DNA of 64,000 bases. Source: Gemmobacter serpentinus. Lineage in GTDB: Bacteria > Pseudomonadota > Alphaproteobacteria > Rhodobacterales > Rhodobacteraceae. Within the stretch, counting starts at the first letter, position 1, and the number at the start of each line of letters is the position of its first letter. A model generated the notes under the pieces. That model did no database searches, was not told where the DNA came from, and worked only from the letters and a program-made list of their open reading frames with translations. Shown here piece after piece: positions 43,802-53,043 of this stretch. The DNA lies in NCBI RefSeq assembly GCF_008973825.1, contig NZ_WCHR01000033.1:1-64000 (forward strand), written 5' to 3'. The translations under genes were made by a program, and so were the position numbers.

Positions 43802-44328
43802 CGCGCCATCAGCTCGTAGCGCGGCCCGGCATGGGCCGGATATGACGCATAGAGCGCAAATTCCGTGACGCTCCAAGGTCCGGCGCGAAAGCCCTGTTGC
43901 GCAACCATCGCAGCCTCAAGCCGCGCTGCATGATCGGGCGGCGGTGGAGTGAACCGGCCCAGCGTCACATGTGGGGTAAAGCCTTGCGATTTCACCGCAA
44001 TTCCGGCTCTGACCGCCACCTGCGCCACCTTGGCTTGCAGGCGCATCAAGGGCGCACAGGTCTGTAATCCCGCCCAGACCACGCGCGGCTTTGCCCCGCC
44101 AAAGGCATTCACCCCGGCCATTTCCAGCACGAACTGCGGCATCTGCACCGCCTCCAGCCCCTCGTGCAGCGCCTCCAGCACATGGACCGGCTGCGCGCCC
44201 AGAAAGGCCAGCGTGATATGGAAATCCTGCGCCTCCACCTGTTCAGGCAGCGGCAGCAACGCCTGCAACAATGCAAGGCGCGGATGCAGATCTTCCGGGA
44301 TGGGCAGGGCAATGAAGGTTCGGATCAT
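43786..44328 (-). CDS. thpR: RNA 2',3'-cyclic phosphodiesterase (2'-5' RNA ligase family)
   Basis: A 180-residue 2H-phosphoesterase with both HxT motifs: His37/Thr39 in FHITLAF and His120/Thr122 in PHVTLGRF. It opens 2',3'-cyclic phosphates at RNA ends; the physiological substrate is unclear. The start at 44328 has a modest GGAAA site. It overlaps waaA tail-to-tail by 16 bp, so transcripts would be antisense at their 3' ends. Confidence 0.9.
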   Translation of the reverse strand: MIRTFIALPIPEDLHPRLALLQALLPLPEQVEAQDFHITLAFLGAQPVHVLEALHEGLEAVQMPQFVLEMAGVNAFGGAKPRVVWAGLQTCAPLMRLQAKVAQVAVRAGIAVKSQGFTPHVTLGRFTPPPPDHAARLEAAMVAQQGFRAGPWSVTEFALYASYPAHAGPRYELMARYPLA

Positions 44329-44596
44329 CTGGTTTCCGGGATGGGACACCGCGCAACTTGATCGAAAGCGCATATCTCGGCAAGGGCGCTGATCAGGACG
44401 GCGCGCGAAGATTGGTCGATGCCGGGAATGAACTGCCGCATGGTTTCTGCCGCCGGCATGTCTGGGTTACGGGTCTGTTTGGAGTGCCCGCGTGATTGGA
44501 TTGCCCGCGTGATTGGGGTGACGGTCTGAGTGGGGGGCGCTCTGCTTGGATTGCGGCCAAGGCAGATGCATCGTTTGACTTGCGGATCTGCACAGA
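44329..44596. other. spacer with a 17-bp tandem repeat
   Basis: TGCCCGCGTGATTGG occurs at 44485-44499 and 44502-44516 in a 17-bp period, flanked by looser TGGATTG/GTCTG copies. No gene is supported; a 44-codon frame ending near 44325 has no ribosome-binding site. Confidence 0.6.
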
Positions 44597-45157
44597 TCAC
44601 GCAGATAGCGCCGCCTCCACCGCGGTCAGAACCGGGGTCGAAAGCGGATCCACCACCGCGCGCCAGGTGGCGCGGGGCTGGCCGTCTCGCCCCAGCAGGA
44701 TCTTGTTGAAGTTCCAGTTCGGCACAAAGCCGTGACTTTCGGCCATCCAGCGATAGAACGGATGCGCCTCTGGCCCAAGAACCGGCGTGATCGTCGCGAT
44801 GGCAAGGGTCAGATCGAAATTCACCGCGCAATAGCGTTTCACGGCGGCGTCATCCTCCAATTCCTGCCGAAAGTCATCCGAAGGCACCGCCAGCACATGC
44901 AGGCCCTGCGCGGCAAAGCGGTCCTGCAGCCCCTGCAACGCATCGAATTGCCGAGCAAAACCGCAAAGCGAGGCGGTATTGACCACCAGCACCGGCGCGC
45001 CACGCCAAAGCGACAGGTCGTGCTGGCCGCCATCCAGCCCGTCAAAGCGAAAATCGGGCGGGTCTGCCGCAAAAGCGCGCCCGGCCGCAGCACAAAACAC
45101 CAAGCCAGCCCCCAGCAAAGCCAGGCCGCCCCGCCGATCGATCCGCATGGCTGCCAT
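44597..45157 (-). CDS. exported glutathione peroxidase-like peroxidase
   Basis: A 186-residue thiol peroxidase with the full GPx tetrad: Cys65 (TASLCGF, a Cys rather than Sec enzyme), Gln98 (PSDDFRQEL), Trp148 and Asn149 (PNWNFNKILLG). The N-terminus MRIDRRGGLALLGAGLVFCAAAGRAFA is a signal peptide whose twin arginine suggests Tat export, so it reduces peroxides in the periplasm. The start at 45157 follows a strong GGGAGGGGG; a second ATG three codons on is an alternative. Stand-alone gene. Confidence 0.88.
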   Translation of the reverse strand: MAAMRIDRRGGLALLGAGLVFCAAAGRAFAADPPDFRFDGLDGGQHDLSLWRGAPVLVVNTASLCGFARQFDALQGLQDRFAAQGLHVLAVPSDDFRQELEDDAAVKRYCAVNFDLTLAIATITPVLGPEAHPFYRWMAESHGFVPNWNFNKILLGRDGQPRATWRAVVDPLSTPVLTAVEAALSA

Positions 45158-45497
45158 CCGTCTCGCCCCCCTCCCGCTCATATCACGCTGCGACGCCCAA
45201 AACCTGAAATTTGCCGATAGCCAGCCTGCGCCCAGAATCCCGGCAGCGCCTCGGACCTTGGCGCAGATTACCCGACCTAGCGCGGCTGCTGCGATAAAAA
45301 CACCACATATGCCCATTGGTTCCGTCAAAATCGCCGGGGTCAAGGCTTGCAATCTGTCGCACAGATTTCATTATGAACCTTCAGAGGCTGGCAGCGAACT
45401 TTATTGGATATTTCGGCAAGCCGGCCCTAACTCATCTCAAGTCCAGAGGTCCGGCCATATTGCTGGCACACAATCTGGCATCGAAGGCAGAACAGGC
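45158..45497. other. 340-bp divergent spacer with a possible 42-codon leader ORF
   Basis: Lies between the peroxidase (minus) and Nudix (plus) genes. The right half (45290-45500) is noticeably less GC-rich than the surroundings. An ORF at 45373-45501 (plus, MNLQRLAANFIGYF...) ends in the GTGA that also starts the Nudix gene, but it lacks a ribosome-binding site. No promoter pair is convincing. Confidence 0.45.
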
Positions 45498-46058
45498 GTG
45501 ACGCACAAGACCCATTCATGGTCGCCCGAGGGTGGCCCGGCCCCGCCAAAACCGGAGGAAACCAAGACGCAGTTCGGTGCCTTGTGCTGGCGCCCTGCGC
45601 GCGAAAAGAAACATGCGGGCGAGGTCGAGGTCCTGCTGATCACCAGCCGCGATACGGGCCGCTGGGTGATCCCCAAGGGCTGGCCGATCCGCGATCTGAC
45701 CCCCGAGGCCTCCGCCGCGCGCGAAGCCTGGGAAGAGGCCGGGGTGGAAGGCCGCCCCGATCCGCATTGCCTCGGGCTTTACTCCTATGACAAATGCGTC
45801 GGACCAGAGCGCAATCCCCTGCCCTGCGTGGTCGCGGTCTACGGGCTGCGCGTGGCGCAACTGGCAGACCGCTTTCCCGAACGCAAGCAACGCCGCCGCA
45901 AATGGTTCCGCCCTGATGAGGCCGCCCGCAAGGTGGCCGAGCCAGAATTGCAAGCCTTGCTGGCCTCACTGGCGCACTGGGATGGCAAGCATGGCCGCCC
46001 GGCGGCCGAACAGGGAGAGGGCGCCCCGCTTGCGCGCGAAATGCGCGGCAATGGTTGA
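45498..46058 (+). CDS. Nudix hydrolase
   Basis: A 186-residue Nudix protein. The box GWPIRDLTPEASAAREAWEEAGV (61-83) has the metal-binding REAWEEAG core, while the first Glu of the classical box is replaced by Leu67. The KGWPIRDLTPEASAAREAWEEAGV form resembles diphosphoinositol-polyphosphate-type Nudix enzymes of alphaproteobacteria. It probably cleaves a nucleoside diphosphate derivative; substrate unknown. The start GTG at 45498 is chosen by family alignment; the open frame upstream crosses a low-GC region. Confidence 0.85.
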   Translation: MTHKTHSWSPEGGPAPPKPEETKTQFGALCWRPAREKKHAGEVEVLLITSRDTGRWVIPKGWPIRDLTPEASAAREAWEEAGVEGRPDPHCLGLYSYDKCVGPERNPLPCVVAVYGLRVAQLADRFPERKQRRRKWFRPDEAARKVAEPELQALLASLAHWDGKHGRPAAEQGEGAPLAREMRGNG

Positions 46059-46127
46059 TCTTCCCTTCGGGAAAGGCCATTTCTGGATCAGTCCTTCGCA
46101 CCCATAGGCCCCGAATATAGGCCCCTT

Positions 46128-46565
46128 ATGATCCGCTACGCCCTGACCTGTTCCAACGGCCACATCTTCGACAGCTGGTTTGCCTCGGCCGATGCTTTCG
46201 ATGGCTTGCGGGCGCGTGGCCTTGTGGCCTGCGCGGTCTGTGGCGTGTCGCAGGTGGAAAAGGCGCTGATGGCACCCGCGGTCAACTCGCCCCCCGATGC
46301 CGCGATGCCCGCCGCACCGCGCCCCGATCTCAGCAGCCCCGAAAGCCCTGCCGCGGCGGCCCTCGCCCGGTTGCGCCGCGAAGTAGAGGCCAATTCGGAA
46401 TATGTCGGCGGTGAATTCGTGGCCGAGGCCCGCCGTATGCATGAGGGCGAAGCCCCCGAGCGCGCGATTTATGGCGAGGCCCGGCTCGATGAGGCGCGCC
46501 GCCTGCTTGAAGATGGCATTCCCGTCGCGCCGCTGCCCTTCCTGCCCGGCCGCAAGGCAAACTGA
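46128..46565 (+). CDS. DUF1178 family protein
   Basis: A 145-residue protein starting MIRYALTCSNGHIFDSWFASADAFD, then LVACAVCGVSQVEKALMAP. The Cys8...His12 and Cys35-xx-Cys38 set suggests a small zinc ribbon, and this opening defines DUF1178. Function unknown; the C-terminal half is helical and acidic. It follows the Nudix gene by 69 bp in the same direction, an arrangement I recall from related genomes, so they are likely co-transcribed. Confidence 0.88.
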   Translation: MIRYALTCSNGHIFDSWFASADAFDGLRARGLVACAVCGVSQVEKALMAPAVNSPPDAAMPAAPRPDLSSPESPAAAALARLRREVEANSEYVGGEFVAEARRMHEGEAPERAIYGEARLDEARRLLEDGIPVAPLPFLPGRKAN

Positions 46566-46941
46566 TCCGCGATCAGCCTGTAGAAGCTTCAGCCCCTGTC
46601 AGCGTTCAGCGTTGGGGGATGTCACCGGGAATTGTCTGCCCCCTCATGTCCCTGCGGGATGCCTGCCCCCAGGATAATCGAGCAAAGAAGACCAGAAAAT
46701 GCAGTCCCTGAAGGCTTGATGTCGAAAAGCCAGATTGGCAGGCCGAGACTGCATGACAATAGGCGATCAGGCGCGATCGAAGGCCCGCCTAATTTCACCT
46801 TTTCACAGATATCCTCGGGGGGAGAAGCCGTCAGGCTTCGCGGGGGGCAGACAGCCCCCCGGATACGGGGTCGGAGAATTGCGTCGCATCAGGTCGGGCA
46901 GGTTGCAGACAACAGAACCCGCCGCCACGATGCGCGCGGCG
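46566..46941. other. 376-bp spacer containing a dispersed repeat
   Basis: Lies between convergent DUF1178 and ferredoxin genes. Apart from the repeat at 46792-46862 nothing is recognised; frames across it lack coding character. Confidence 0.5.
46792..46862 (-). repeat. dispersed hairpin repeat
   Basis: Minus-strand copy: GGGGGGCAGACAGCCCCCC (46842-46860) and GAAGCC/GGCTTC (46823-46838) hairpins, then CGAGGATATCTGTGAAAAGG on the minus strand. The first hairpin is identical to that of copy 2 at 19725-19743. Confidence 0.85.
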
Positions 46942-47412
<471 letters not shown>

Positions 47413-47439
47413 CTAGGCAGCAGAACGGGGCAGGACAGC

Positions 47440-47982
47440 ATGATCGCACGCTTGGCGACCGGGGTTGCGGTCCTGATCCTGCTGGCTGCCTGCACCCAGG
47501 ACCGGGTGGCACGTCCCTCCACCGCCGATCTTTCCAAAGGCGTGATCCGGGTGCGCGGCAGCGACACCGCAGCGCCCGCCTCTGAGCCCGGGCGCTGCTG
47601 GACCACCGACACCACCCCCGCCATCATCGAGACGGTTTCAGAACAGGTGATCGACGCACCTGCCGTCACCGATGCGCAGGGCAATGTGACCAGCCCCGCC
47701 CGCTATGCGACATCGACCCATCAACGCATCCTGCGCGACCGGCAATCGATCCATATCCGCACCCCCTGCCCCGAGGATATGACGGTGGAGTTCATCGCCT
47801 CGGTGCAGCGGGCTCTGAAGGCGCGCGGCTTCTACGCCGCGCCGGTGACCGGGGCGATGGATGCGCCCACATTGGCGGCTGTGCGGCGCTTTCAGGCGGA
47901 TCAGGGCCTTGATAGCCCAGTCCTGTCGCTGGCGGGCGCAAAGACCCTTGGGCTTGTGAAGACGGAGCTGGACGAGTTGTGA
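47440..47982 (+). CDS. lipoprotein with peptidoglycan-binding domain
   Basis: A 180-residue lipoprotein (MIARLATGVAVLILLAACTQ, lipobox Cys at 18) with a C-terminal PG_binding_1 domain (about 122-176, VQRALKARGFYAAPVTGAMDAPTLAAVRRFQADQGL). It should tether to peptidoglycan. The stop overlaps the GTG of the HD-domain gene by 4 bp, and the third gene of the run is an L,D-transpeptidase, so the cluster probably serves cell-wall cross-linking or remodelling. Confidence 0.87.
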   Translation: MIARLATGVAVLILLAACTQDRVARPSTADLSKGVIRVRGSDTAAPASEPGRCWTTDTTPAIIETVSEQVIDAPAVTDAQGNVTSPARYATSTHQRILRDRQSIHIRTPCPEDMTVEFIASVQRALKARGFYAAPVTGAMDAPTLAAVRRFQADQGLDSPVLSLAGAKTLGLVKTELDEL

Positions 47983-48617
47983 TTTCTGACACGGATCTTG
48001 AGTCGGCGGTGCTGGCCCATCAGACCGATGACCATCGCATCGACGCCGCGCATGATCTGGGCCATCTGCGCAGGGTCTGGGCCAATTGCCGCCGCATCGC
48101 GCTGGATGAGCCGGGTGCAGATCTGGAGGTGCTGCGCGTTGCGGCCTTCCTGCATGATCTGGTCAATCTGCCAAAGGACGCGCCGAACCGGGCCGAGGCC
48201 TCGCGCCTTTCGGCCGAGGCTGCGGTGATCTGGTTGCGGCAAGCGGGCTTCCCTGAAGCCAAACTGCCCGCTGTGGCCCATGCGATTGCCGCGCACAGCT
48301 TTTCCGCCGCCATCCCGCCCGAGACGCTGGAGGCGCGCATCCTGCAGGATGCCGACCGGCTGGAGGCGCTTGGGGCCATCGGCCTGGCGCGGCTGTTTGT
48401 GGTGGCGGGCCAGATCGGCACCGCACTGTTCGATGACCACGACCCGATGGCATTGCACCGCCCGCTGGACGACCGTCGCTTTGCGCTGGATCATCTGGAG
48501 GTGAAGCTGTTTCCCGTGGCGCAGGCCATGCAGACCCATGCGGGCCGCCAGATGGCGGAAGAACGCGCCGAATGGATGGGGTCGTTCCGCAGCCGCCTGT
48601 TGCGGGAGATCGGCTGA
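47979..48617 (+). CDS. HD-domain phosphohydrolase
   Basis: A 212-residue HD-superfamily protein starting with GTG (4-bp overlap with the lipoprotein gene). The ligands are His in AAHDLGHLRR (about 25-31), HD in AAFLHDLVN (about 55-63) and the Asp in ILQDADRLEALGAIG. The layout resembles the YedJ-type metal-dependent hydrolases. Substrate unknown, probably a nucleotide. Coupled to the L,D-transpeptidase gene by a 1-bp overlap (TGATG). Confidence 0.87.
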   Translation: MISDTDLESAVLAHQTDDHRIDAAHDLGHLRRVWANCRRIALDEPGADLEVLRVAAFLHDLVNLPKDAPNRAEASRLSAEAAVIWLRQAGFPEAKLPAVAHAIAAHSFSAAIPPETLEARILQDADRLEALGAIGLARLFVVAGQIGTALFDDHDPMALHRPLDDRRFALDHLEVKLFPVAQAMQTHAGRQMAEERAEWMGSFRSRLLREIG

Positions 48618-49162
48618 TGCGGAAACGCTATTGGTTCCTGATCGCTGCGGCGATGGTTCTGGCGGTGCCCGCCTATACCAAGGTGATGGCGCGTCTGGCC
48701 CCCGGCACACCGCCCGCCATGGCGCCGGTGGCCGATCAGGCGGATCGCATTCTGGTCGAGAAATCCGCGCGCCGGATGGAGCTGTGGCAGGGTGACACCC
48801 TGCTGGCCCGCTATGACATCGCGCTTGGTGGCGCGCCCGAGGCGGGCCACAAGCAGCAAGAGGGCGACGAGCGCACGCCCGAGGGGCAATATATCATCGA
48901 CTGGCGCAATGCCCGTTCGATTGCGCATATGAGCCTGCATATTTCTTATCCCCATCCCGAGGACAGCGCGGTGGCGGCCTCGATGGGTGTCAGCCCCGGT
49001 GGGGCGGTGATGATCCATGGCCTGCCCAATGGCTGGGGCGCGCTTGGGCGGCTGCATCTGCTGGCGGACTGGACCGATGGCTGCATCGGCGTCACCAATG
49101 CCGAGATGGAACAGATCTGGTCGCTGGTCCCCGATGGCACCCCGATCGAGATCCGGCCCTGA
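48617..49162 (+). CDS. L,D-transpeptidase (YkuD family)
   Basis: A 181-residue enzyme with an N-terminal membrane anchor or signal (about 4-20) and a YkuD domain. Conserved His134 (VMIHGLPN) and nucleophile Cys156 in DWTDGCIGVTNAEM are present; DGCIGV replaces the commoner HGCIRM, as in YafK-type members. It should form 3-3 cross-links or attach or release proteins at peptidoglycan in the periplasm. Third gene of the coupled wall-related trio. Confidence 0.9.
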   Translation: MRKRYWFLIAAAMVLAVPAYTKVMARLAPGTPPAMAPVADQADRILVEKSARRMELWQGDTLLARYDIALGGAPEAGHKQQEGDERTPEGQYIIDWRNARSIAHMSLHISYPHPEDSAVAASMGVSPGGAVMIHGLPNGWGALGRLHLLADWTDGCIGVTNAEMEQIWSLVPDGTPIEIRP

Positions 49163-49488
49163 GGTCGGATGCAGGTGATCTAATCTCGGTAAAGCGCGGC
49201 TGCCAAGGCGGCACCTGCCGTCAACCATTCGCCGCACGGACATTGCAACGCGAAGGCTGTCACAGAAGCCTGTCACAAAGGTCAGCGGCGCCCTGTGGTC
49301 AGACAGATCCGGGGCGCAGCCAATCATTCGCAAGGTGGCCAATCTGCCGATCGTCGAGCAGAGAGAACGGCGCGCAGGACGCAGCGGGCGTTCCGTCAAA
49401 GACATTCCCTCAGAGACCCCCCGAGAGGCACCCCTGAGAGACGGCCCCCCAACAATCGCCACCTCACAGGCAGTCTGACAGATGACGA
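49163..49488. other. 326-bp spacer, no gene seen
   Basis: Lies between convergent genes. Contains a small direct repeat (CTGTCACA at 49257 and 49270) and several GAGAGA-like runs. No terminator with a U-tract and no gene were recognised. Confidence 0.5.
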
Positions 49489-49896
49489 TCACGCCGCAGG
49501 GATCGGGCGCGGGCGGCCCATATCGTCCAGCGCCACAAAGGTAAACGTCGCATCCGTCACCTTGATGCTTTCGGCACCGTAACGGTCGCGCCGCCAGGCC
49601 TCGACATGGATCCGCATGGAGCTGCGGCCCTGCCCCTCCAGATCGGCATAAAGCGAGACCTCATCGCCCACTTTCACCGGCTTGAGAAAGGTCATCCCCT
49701 CGACCGCGATGGTGGCTGCGCGCCCGCGTGCGATGCGGGCGGCCAGATTGCCCGCTGCAAGGTCCATCTGCGACATCAGCCAGCCGCCGAAGATATCCCC
49801 CGAAGGGTTTGTATCGGCGGGCATGGCGATGGTGCGGATGACGGGTTCGGTTTCTGGCGGCTGGTCTTTTGCTGCGTCTTGCGGCTGGTCGGACAT
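49489..49896 (-). CDS. acyl-CoA thioesterase (YciA-type hot-dog fold)
   Basis: A 135-residue hot-dog thioesterase with the YciA/BFIT signature PADTNPSGDIFGGWLMSQMD (about 26-45, catalytic Asp in the GGWLMSQMD helix) and GRAATIAVEGMTFLKPVKVGD. It hydrolyses acyl-CoAs to release CoA. The start at 49896 follows AGGAG; the longer open frame crosses non-coding sequence. It is separated from degP by a terminator, so it is transcribed on its own. Confidence 0.92.
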   Translation of the reverse strand: MSDQPQDAAKDQPPETEPVIRTIAMPADTNPSGDIFGGWLMSQMDLAAGNLAARIARGRAATIAVEGMTFLKPVKVGDEVSLYADLEGQGRSSMRIHVEAWRRDRYGAESIKVTDATFTFVALDDMGRPRPIPAA

Positions 49897-49980
49897 TGAG
49901 GCTCCTCTGGCTGGGGCCAGAATGGCAAAACGCCGCCGCTTGCGAAAGCCCTGCCGTATGGCCGCCACTCCGCCCGCATG

Positions 49981-50011
49981 AAAAAGGGCGGCAGGCCATG
50001 GCCCGCCGCCC
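49981..50011 (-). terminator. Rho-independent terminator of degP
   Basis: Stem GGGCGGC / GCCGCCC (49986-49992 with 50005-50011), followed on the minus strand by TTTTT (49985-49981), 29 bp after the degP stop. Confidence 0.85.
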
Positions 50012-50039
50012 GTTTCAACAGCAGATCGTCAGCGCCCGA

Positions 50040-51539
50040 TCAATCTTCGACCGACAGCGCCACGAAGCGCGGATCGCCACCACGGCGGATCAGCAGAAGG
50101 ATCGACTTGCGCCCGGCCTCGCGGGCCTCATCGACACGGGCTTTCAGATCGTCGATCCGCGCCACCTTTTGCTGGCCGGCCTCGGTGATCAGATCGCCTT
50201 CGCGCAGGCCTTTGGTGAACGCCTCAGAGGTGCCGTCAACCTTGGTGATCACCAGACCTTCGGCATCCGCCGCGAGGCCCAGCTTTTCGGCCAGCTCCTT
50301 GGTGACAGGCTCCACCGTCAGGCCCATCAACTCGGCCTTGGCTGAGGGCGCGGGCGCGCCGGGCTTGGTGGCGGCGGTTTCGGTCGCCTCGGCCTCTTCG
50401 CGGCGGCCAAGCGTCACTTCCAGCGTCTCGGTCTTGCCCTTGCGCAGCACCTCGACCTTCACGCCCTCGCCCACCGGCGCATCGGCCACGCGGCGCGTCA
50501 GGTCACGGACATCCTTGATGGTCTTGCCGTCAAACAGGGTGATGACGTCGCCCGCCTCCATCCCCGCGGCCTTGGCCGGGCCATCGGGCACATCGGTAAT
50601 CAGCGCGCCGACAACCCCGTCCCCAAGCGCCATCGCCTCGGCCACATCCGGTGTCACATCCTGGATGCGCACGCCCAGCCAACCCCGACGGGTCTCACCG
50701 AACTCGCGCAGTTGATTGACCAACTTGGTCACCACATTGGACGCCATGGAGAAGCCGATCCCGATGGAGCCGCCGGTGGGCGACAGGATCGCGGTGTTCA
50801 CCCCGATCACCTCGCCATCCATGTTGAACAGCGGGCCGCCCGAATTGCCCTTGTTGATCGCGGCATCGGTCTGAAGGTAATCGTCATAGGTGCCCTGCAG
50901 CTCGCGCCCGCGCGCCGAGACGATCCCGGCCGAGACCGAGAAGCCCTGCCCCAGCGGGTTGCCCATCGCCATCACCCAGTCGCCGACGCGCATCCCGTCA
51001 CTGTCGCCGAAATTGACGAAGGGCAGCGCATCCTTGCTTTCGACCTTCAACACCGCAATATCGGTTTTCGGATCGGTGCCGATCAGCTTTGCCGGCAGGC
51101 GCTTGCCCGAGAAGAACTCGATCTCGATTTCGTCGGCACCCTCGATGACGTGGTTGTTCGTCACGATATAGCCGTCTTCCGAGATGACGAAGCCCGAGCC
51201 AAGCGCCTCGGAACGGCGCGGCTCATTGCCGCCATCGCGGTTCTGGAACTGGTCGAAGAAATCCTGGAAGGGCGAGCCTTCGGGCAGGCGCGGCAGATCT
51301 TCGGCCGAGGTTTCGACCACGGCAGATGTGGTGATGTTCACCACCGCCGGGCTGATCTTCTCGGCCAGATCGGCAAAGGTTTCCGGGGCGCCGCGCGCCT
51401 CGGCAAAATGGGCCGGGCCCATGGCCACGGTCAGGCCCAGCAGCAGGGCACCCATCAGCCGCGTCGCACCGCGTGGCTGGCGGGCACGCGGGCTTGGGTC
51501 GAAAGCAGGCCTGTCCAGAGTGATGGCTCTCGATTGCAC
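50040..51539 (-). CDS. degP: periplasmic Do-type serine protease (DegP/HtrA)
   Basis: Envelope protease/chaperone of 499 residues. A GTG start at 51539 is preceded by AAAAGGAG at ideal distance. A membrane-targeting segment (about 28-46) leads into the trypsin domain with His130 (TNNHVIEG), Asp160 (KTDIAVLKV) and Ser233 (KGNSGGPL), then two PDZ domains (about 285-375 and 415-495). In related genomes degP usually follows hflK-hflC directly; here a chromate transporter lies between. It degrades misfolded periplasmic proteins and probably works with HflKC in envelope quality control. Confidence 0.94.
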   Translation of the reverse strand: MQSRAITLDRPAFDPSPRARQPRGATRLMGALLLGLTVAMGPAHFAEARGAPETFADLAEKISPAVVNITTSAVVETSAEDLPRLPEGSPFQDFFDQFQNRDGGNEPRRSEALGSGFVISEDGYIVTNNHVIEGADEIEIEFFSGKRLPAKLIGTDPKTDIAVLKVESKDALPFVNFGDSDGMRVGDWVMAMGNPLGQGFSVSAGIVSARGRELQGTYDDYLQTDAAINKGNSGGPLFNMDGEVIGVNTAILSPTGGSIGIGFSMASNVVTKLVNQLREFGETRRGWLGVRIQDVTPDVAEAMALGDGVVGALITDVPDGPAKAAGMEAGDVITLFDGKTIKDVRDLTRRVADAPVGEGVKVEVLRKGKTETLEVTLGRREEAEATETAATKPGAPAPSAKAELMGLTVEPVTKELAEKLGLAADAEGLVITKVDGTSEAFTKGLREGDLITEAGQQKVARIDDLKARVDEAREAGRKSILLLIRRGGDPRFVALSVED

Positions 51540-51669
51540 CGCAGAACTCCTTTTCGGTCGCAAATGGCACGGCCTCCCCGGCCGATCCCGTCTCACACCA
51601 AACAGGTAGGGCGGCGCGAAGGCAATGCAAACCCCCATCGCGGCGCGTCAAACGGATGTGATTCTTTGT

Positions 51670-51733
51670 TTCAATCCGACAGGGCTTCAATCCGACAGGG
51701 CTTCAATCCGACAGGGCTTTAATCCGACCGGGC
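51670..51733. repeat. 16-bp tandem repeat, four copies
   Basis: TTCAATCCGACAGGGC three times perfectly (51670-51685, 51686-51701, 51702-51717) and once with two changes (51718-51733), in the spacer between chrA and degP and upstream of the degP start. Confidence 0.95.
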
Positions 51734-51746
51734 CGAGCGGCGCGGG

Positions 51747-52946
51747 TCAGAGGCAGGCAAGGCCCACCCCACCGCAGGCCCCGACCAGCACGATGATCCA
51801 TGGCGGCACCGACCAGCGGGTCAGCCCCACGAACAAGACAAGCGCCAGCGCCAGATCGGGCAGGCCGTTGACCGCGCCGGTGAAGACCGGCTGGTAAAGC
51901 GCCGCACCAAGGATGCCCACGACCGCCGCATTGGCCCCCTGCATCATCGCGCGCGCCGTGCGCAGATCCGACAGGCGCGCCCAGAATGGCAGGGCCGCGA
52001 TCAGCAGAAGGAAGCCCGGCAGAAAGATCGCGCCCGTGGCGAGCAGCGCCCCGAGCAGGCCATGCGGCACCGGGCTTTGCACCGCGCCAAGCCAGCCGGC
52101 AAAGGTGAAGAGCGGCCCCGGCATGGCCTGGGTCAGCGCATAGCCTGCCAGAAAGTCATCAGGTGCGACGCGGCCCGACTGCACCATGCCCGGCTCCAGC
52201 AAGGGCAGAACGACATGGCCGCCGCCAAAGACCATGGCCCCAGCGTGATAAAAGATATCCGCCAGCGCCAGACCGGGATGGCTGGCCGCCAGAATGGGCA
52301 GCAGCACCAGCAGCACAAGGCACAGCACCAGCGCCGCAAGTCCAGCGCGGGGCGTGATCCGGTGGCGTAGCCCCTGCGCCGCTTGGGCTGCCGGTTCGAC
52401 CTTCAGCCCAAGGCCAAGCGCCGCCCCCAGAGTGATCGCCGATGCCATGGCCCAGATCCCGGGCCAAAAGGCCAGCACCGCCACCGCAAGCACCGCAATG
52501 CCCGCGCGGGCACGATCGGGGCAAAGCGTGCGCGCCATGCCAAGGACCGCCTGCGCCACAACAGCCACCGCGACCAGCTTCAACCCGTGCAGCAGCCCCG
52601 CGCCTACAGGCCCGTCCGGCAGGCTGACGCCACTGGCCAGCAAGAACAGGATCGCGAAGGATGGCAGGGTGAAGGCCAGAAAGGCCACGAGCGCCCCGCC
52701 CCAGCCCGCCCGCATCAGGCCAAGGGCAAAGCCCACCTGGCTGGAGGTCGGCCCCGGCAGGAACTGGCACAGCGCCACCAGATCGGCATAGTCCTGTTCC
52801 GAAAGCCAGCGCCGCCGGATCACCAGCTCATCGCGGAAATAGCCCAGATGCGCGATCGGCCCGCCAAAGGCCGTCAGTCCCAGCTTGAGGAAGGCACCGC
52901 CCACCTCGGCCACGCGGCCCTGCCGATGTTTTTCGCCGCCATCCAT
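51747..52946 (-). CDS. chrA: chromate transporter ChrA (CHR family)
   Basis: A 399-residue long-chain CHR protein made of two homologous halves (starting near residues 18 and 228) with ten or so membrane segments. Signatures are FGGPIAHLGYFRDELVIRRRWL and CQFLPGPTSSQVGFALG in the first half, and MVFGGGHVVLPLLEPG and ALTQAMPGPLFTFAGWLGA in the second. It exports chromate, probably by proton-coupled antiport. It lies between hflC and degP, where unrelated or no genes are usual, and is flanked by a hairpin on one side and the 16-bp repeat on the other. Confidence 0.93.
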   Translation of the reverse strand: MDGGEKHRQGRVAEVGGAFLKLGLTAFGGPIAHLGYFRDELVIRRRWLSEQDYADLVALCQFLPGPTSSQVGFALGLMRAGWGGALVAFLAFTLPSFAILFLLASGVSLPDGPVGAGLLHGLKLVAVAVVAQAVLGMARTLCPDRARAGIAVLAVAVLAFWPGIWAMASAITLGAALGLGLKVEPAAQAAQGLRHRITPRAGLAALVLCLVLLVLLPILAASHPGLALADIFYHAGAMVFGGGHVVLPLLEPGMVQSGRVAPDDFLAGYALTQAMPGPLFTFAGWLGAVQSPVPHGLLGALLATGAIFLPGFLLLIAALPFWARLSDLRTARAMMQGANAAVVGILGAALYQPVFTGAVNGLPDLALALVLFVGLTRWSVPPWIIVLVGACGGVGLACL

Positions 52947-53011
52947 GCCGATATCCTGTTGCCCGCCATGTTATAGACGCAGCGATGTGACAAAACATAG
53001 CGCCCGGAATG

Positions 53012-53043
53012 AAAAACGGGCGCGAGGTTGCCCCCGCGCCCGT
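53012..53043 (-). terminator. Rho-independent terminator of hflKC
   Basis: Stem ACGGGCGCG / CGCGCCCGT (53016-53024 with 53035-53043), followed on the minus strand by TTTTT, 24 bp after the hflC stop. It separates hflKC from chrA. Confidence 0.85.
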
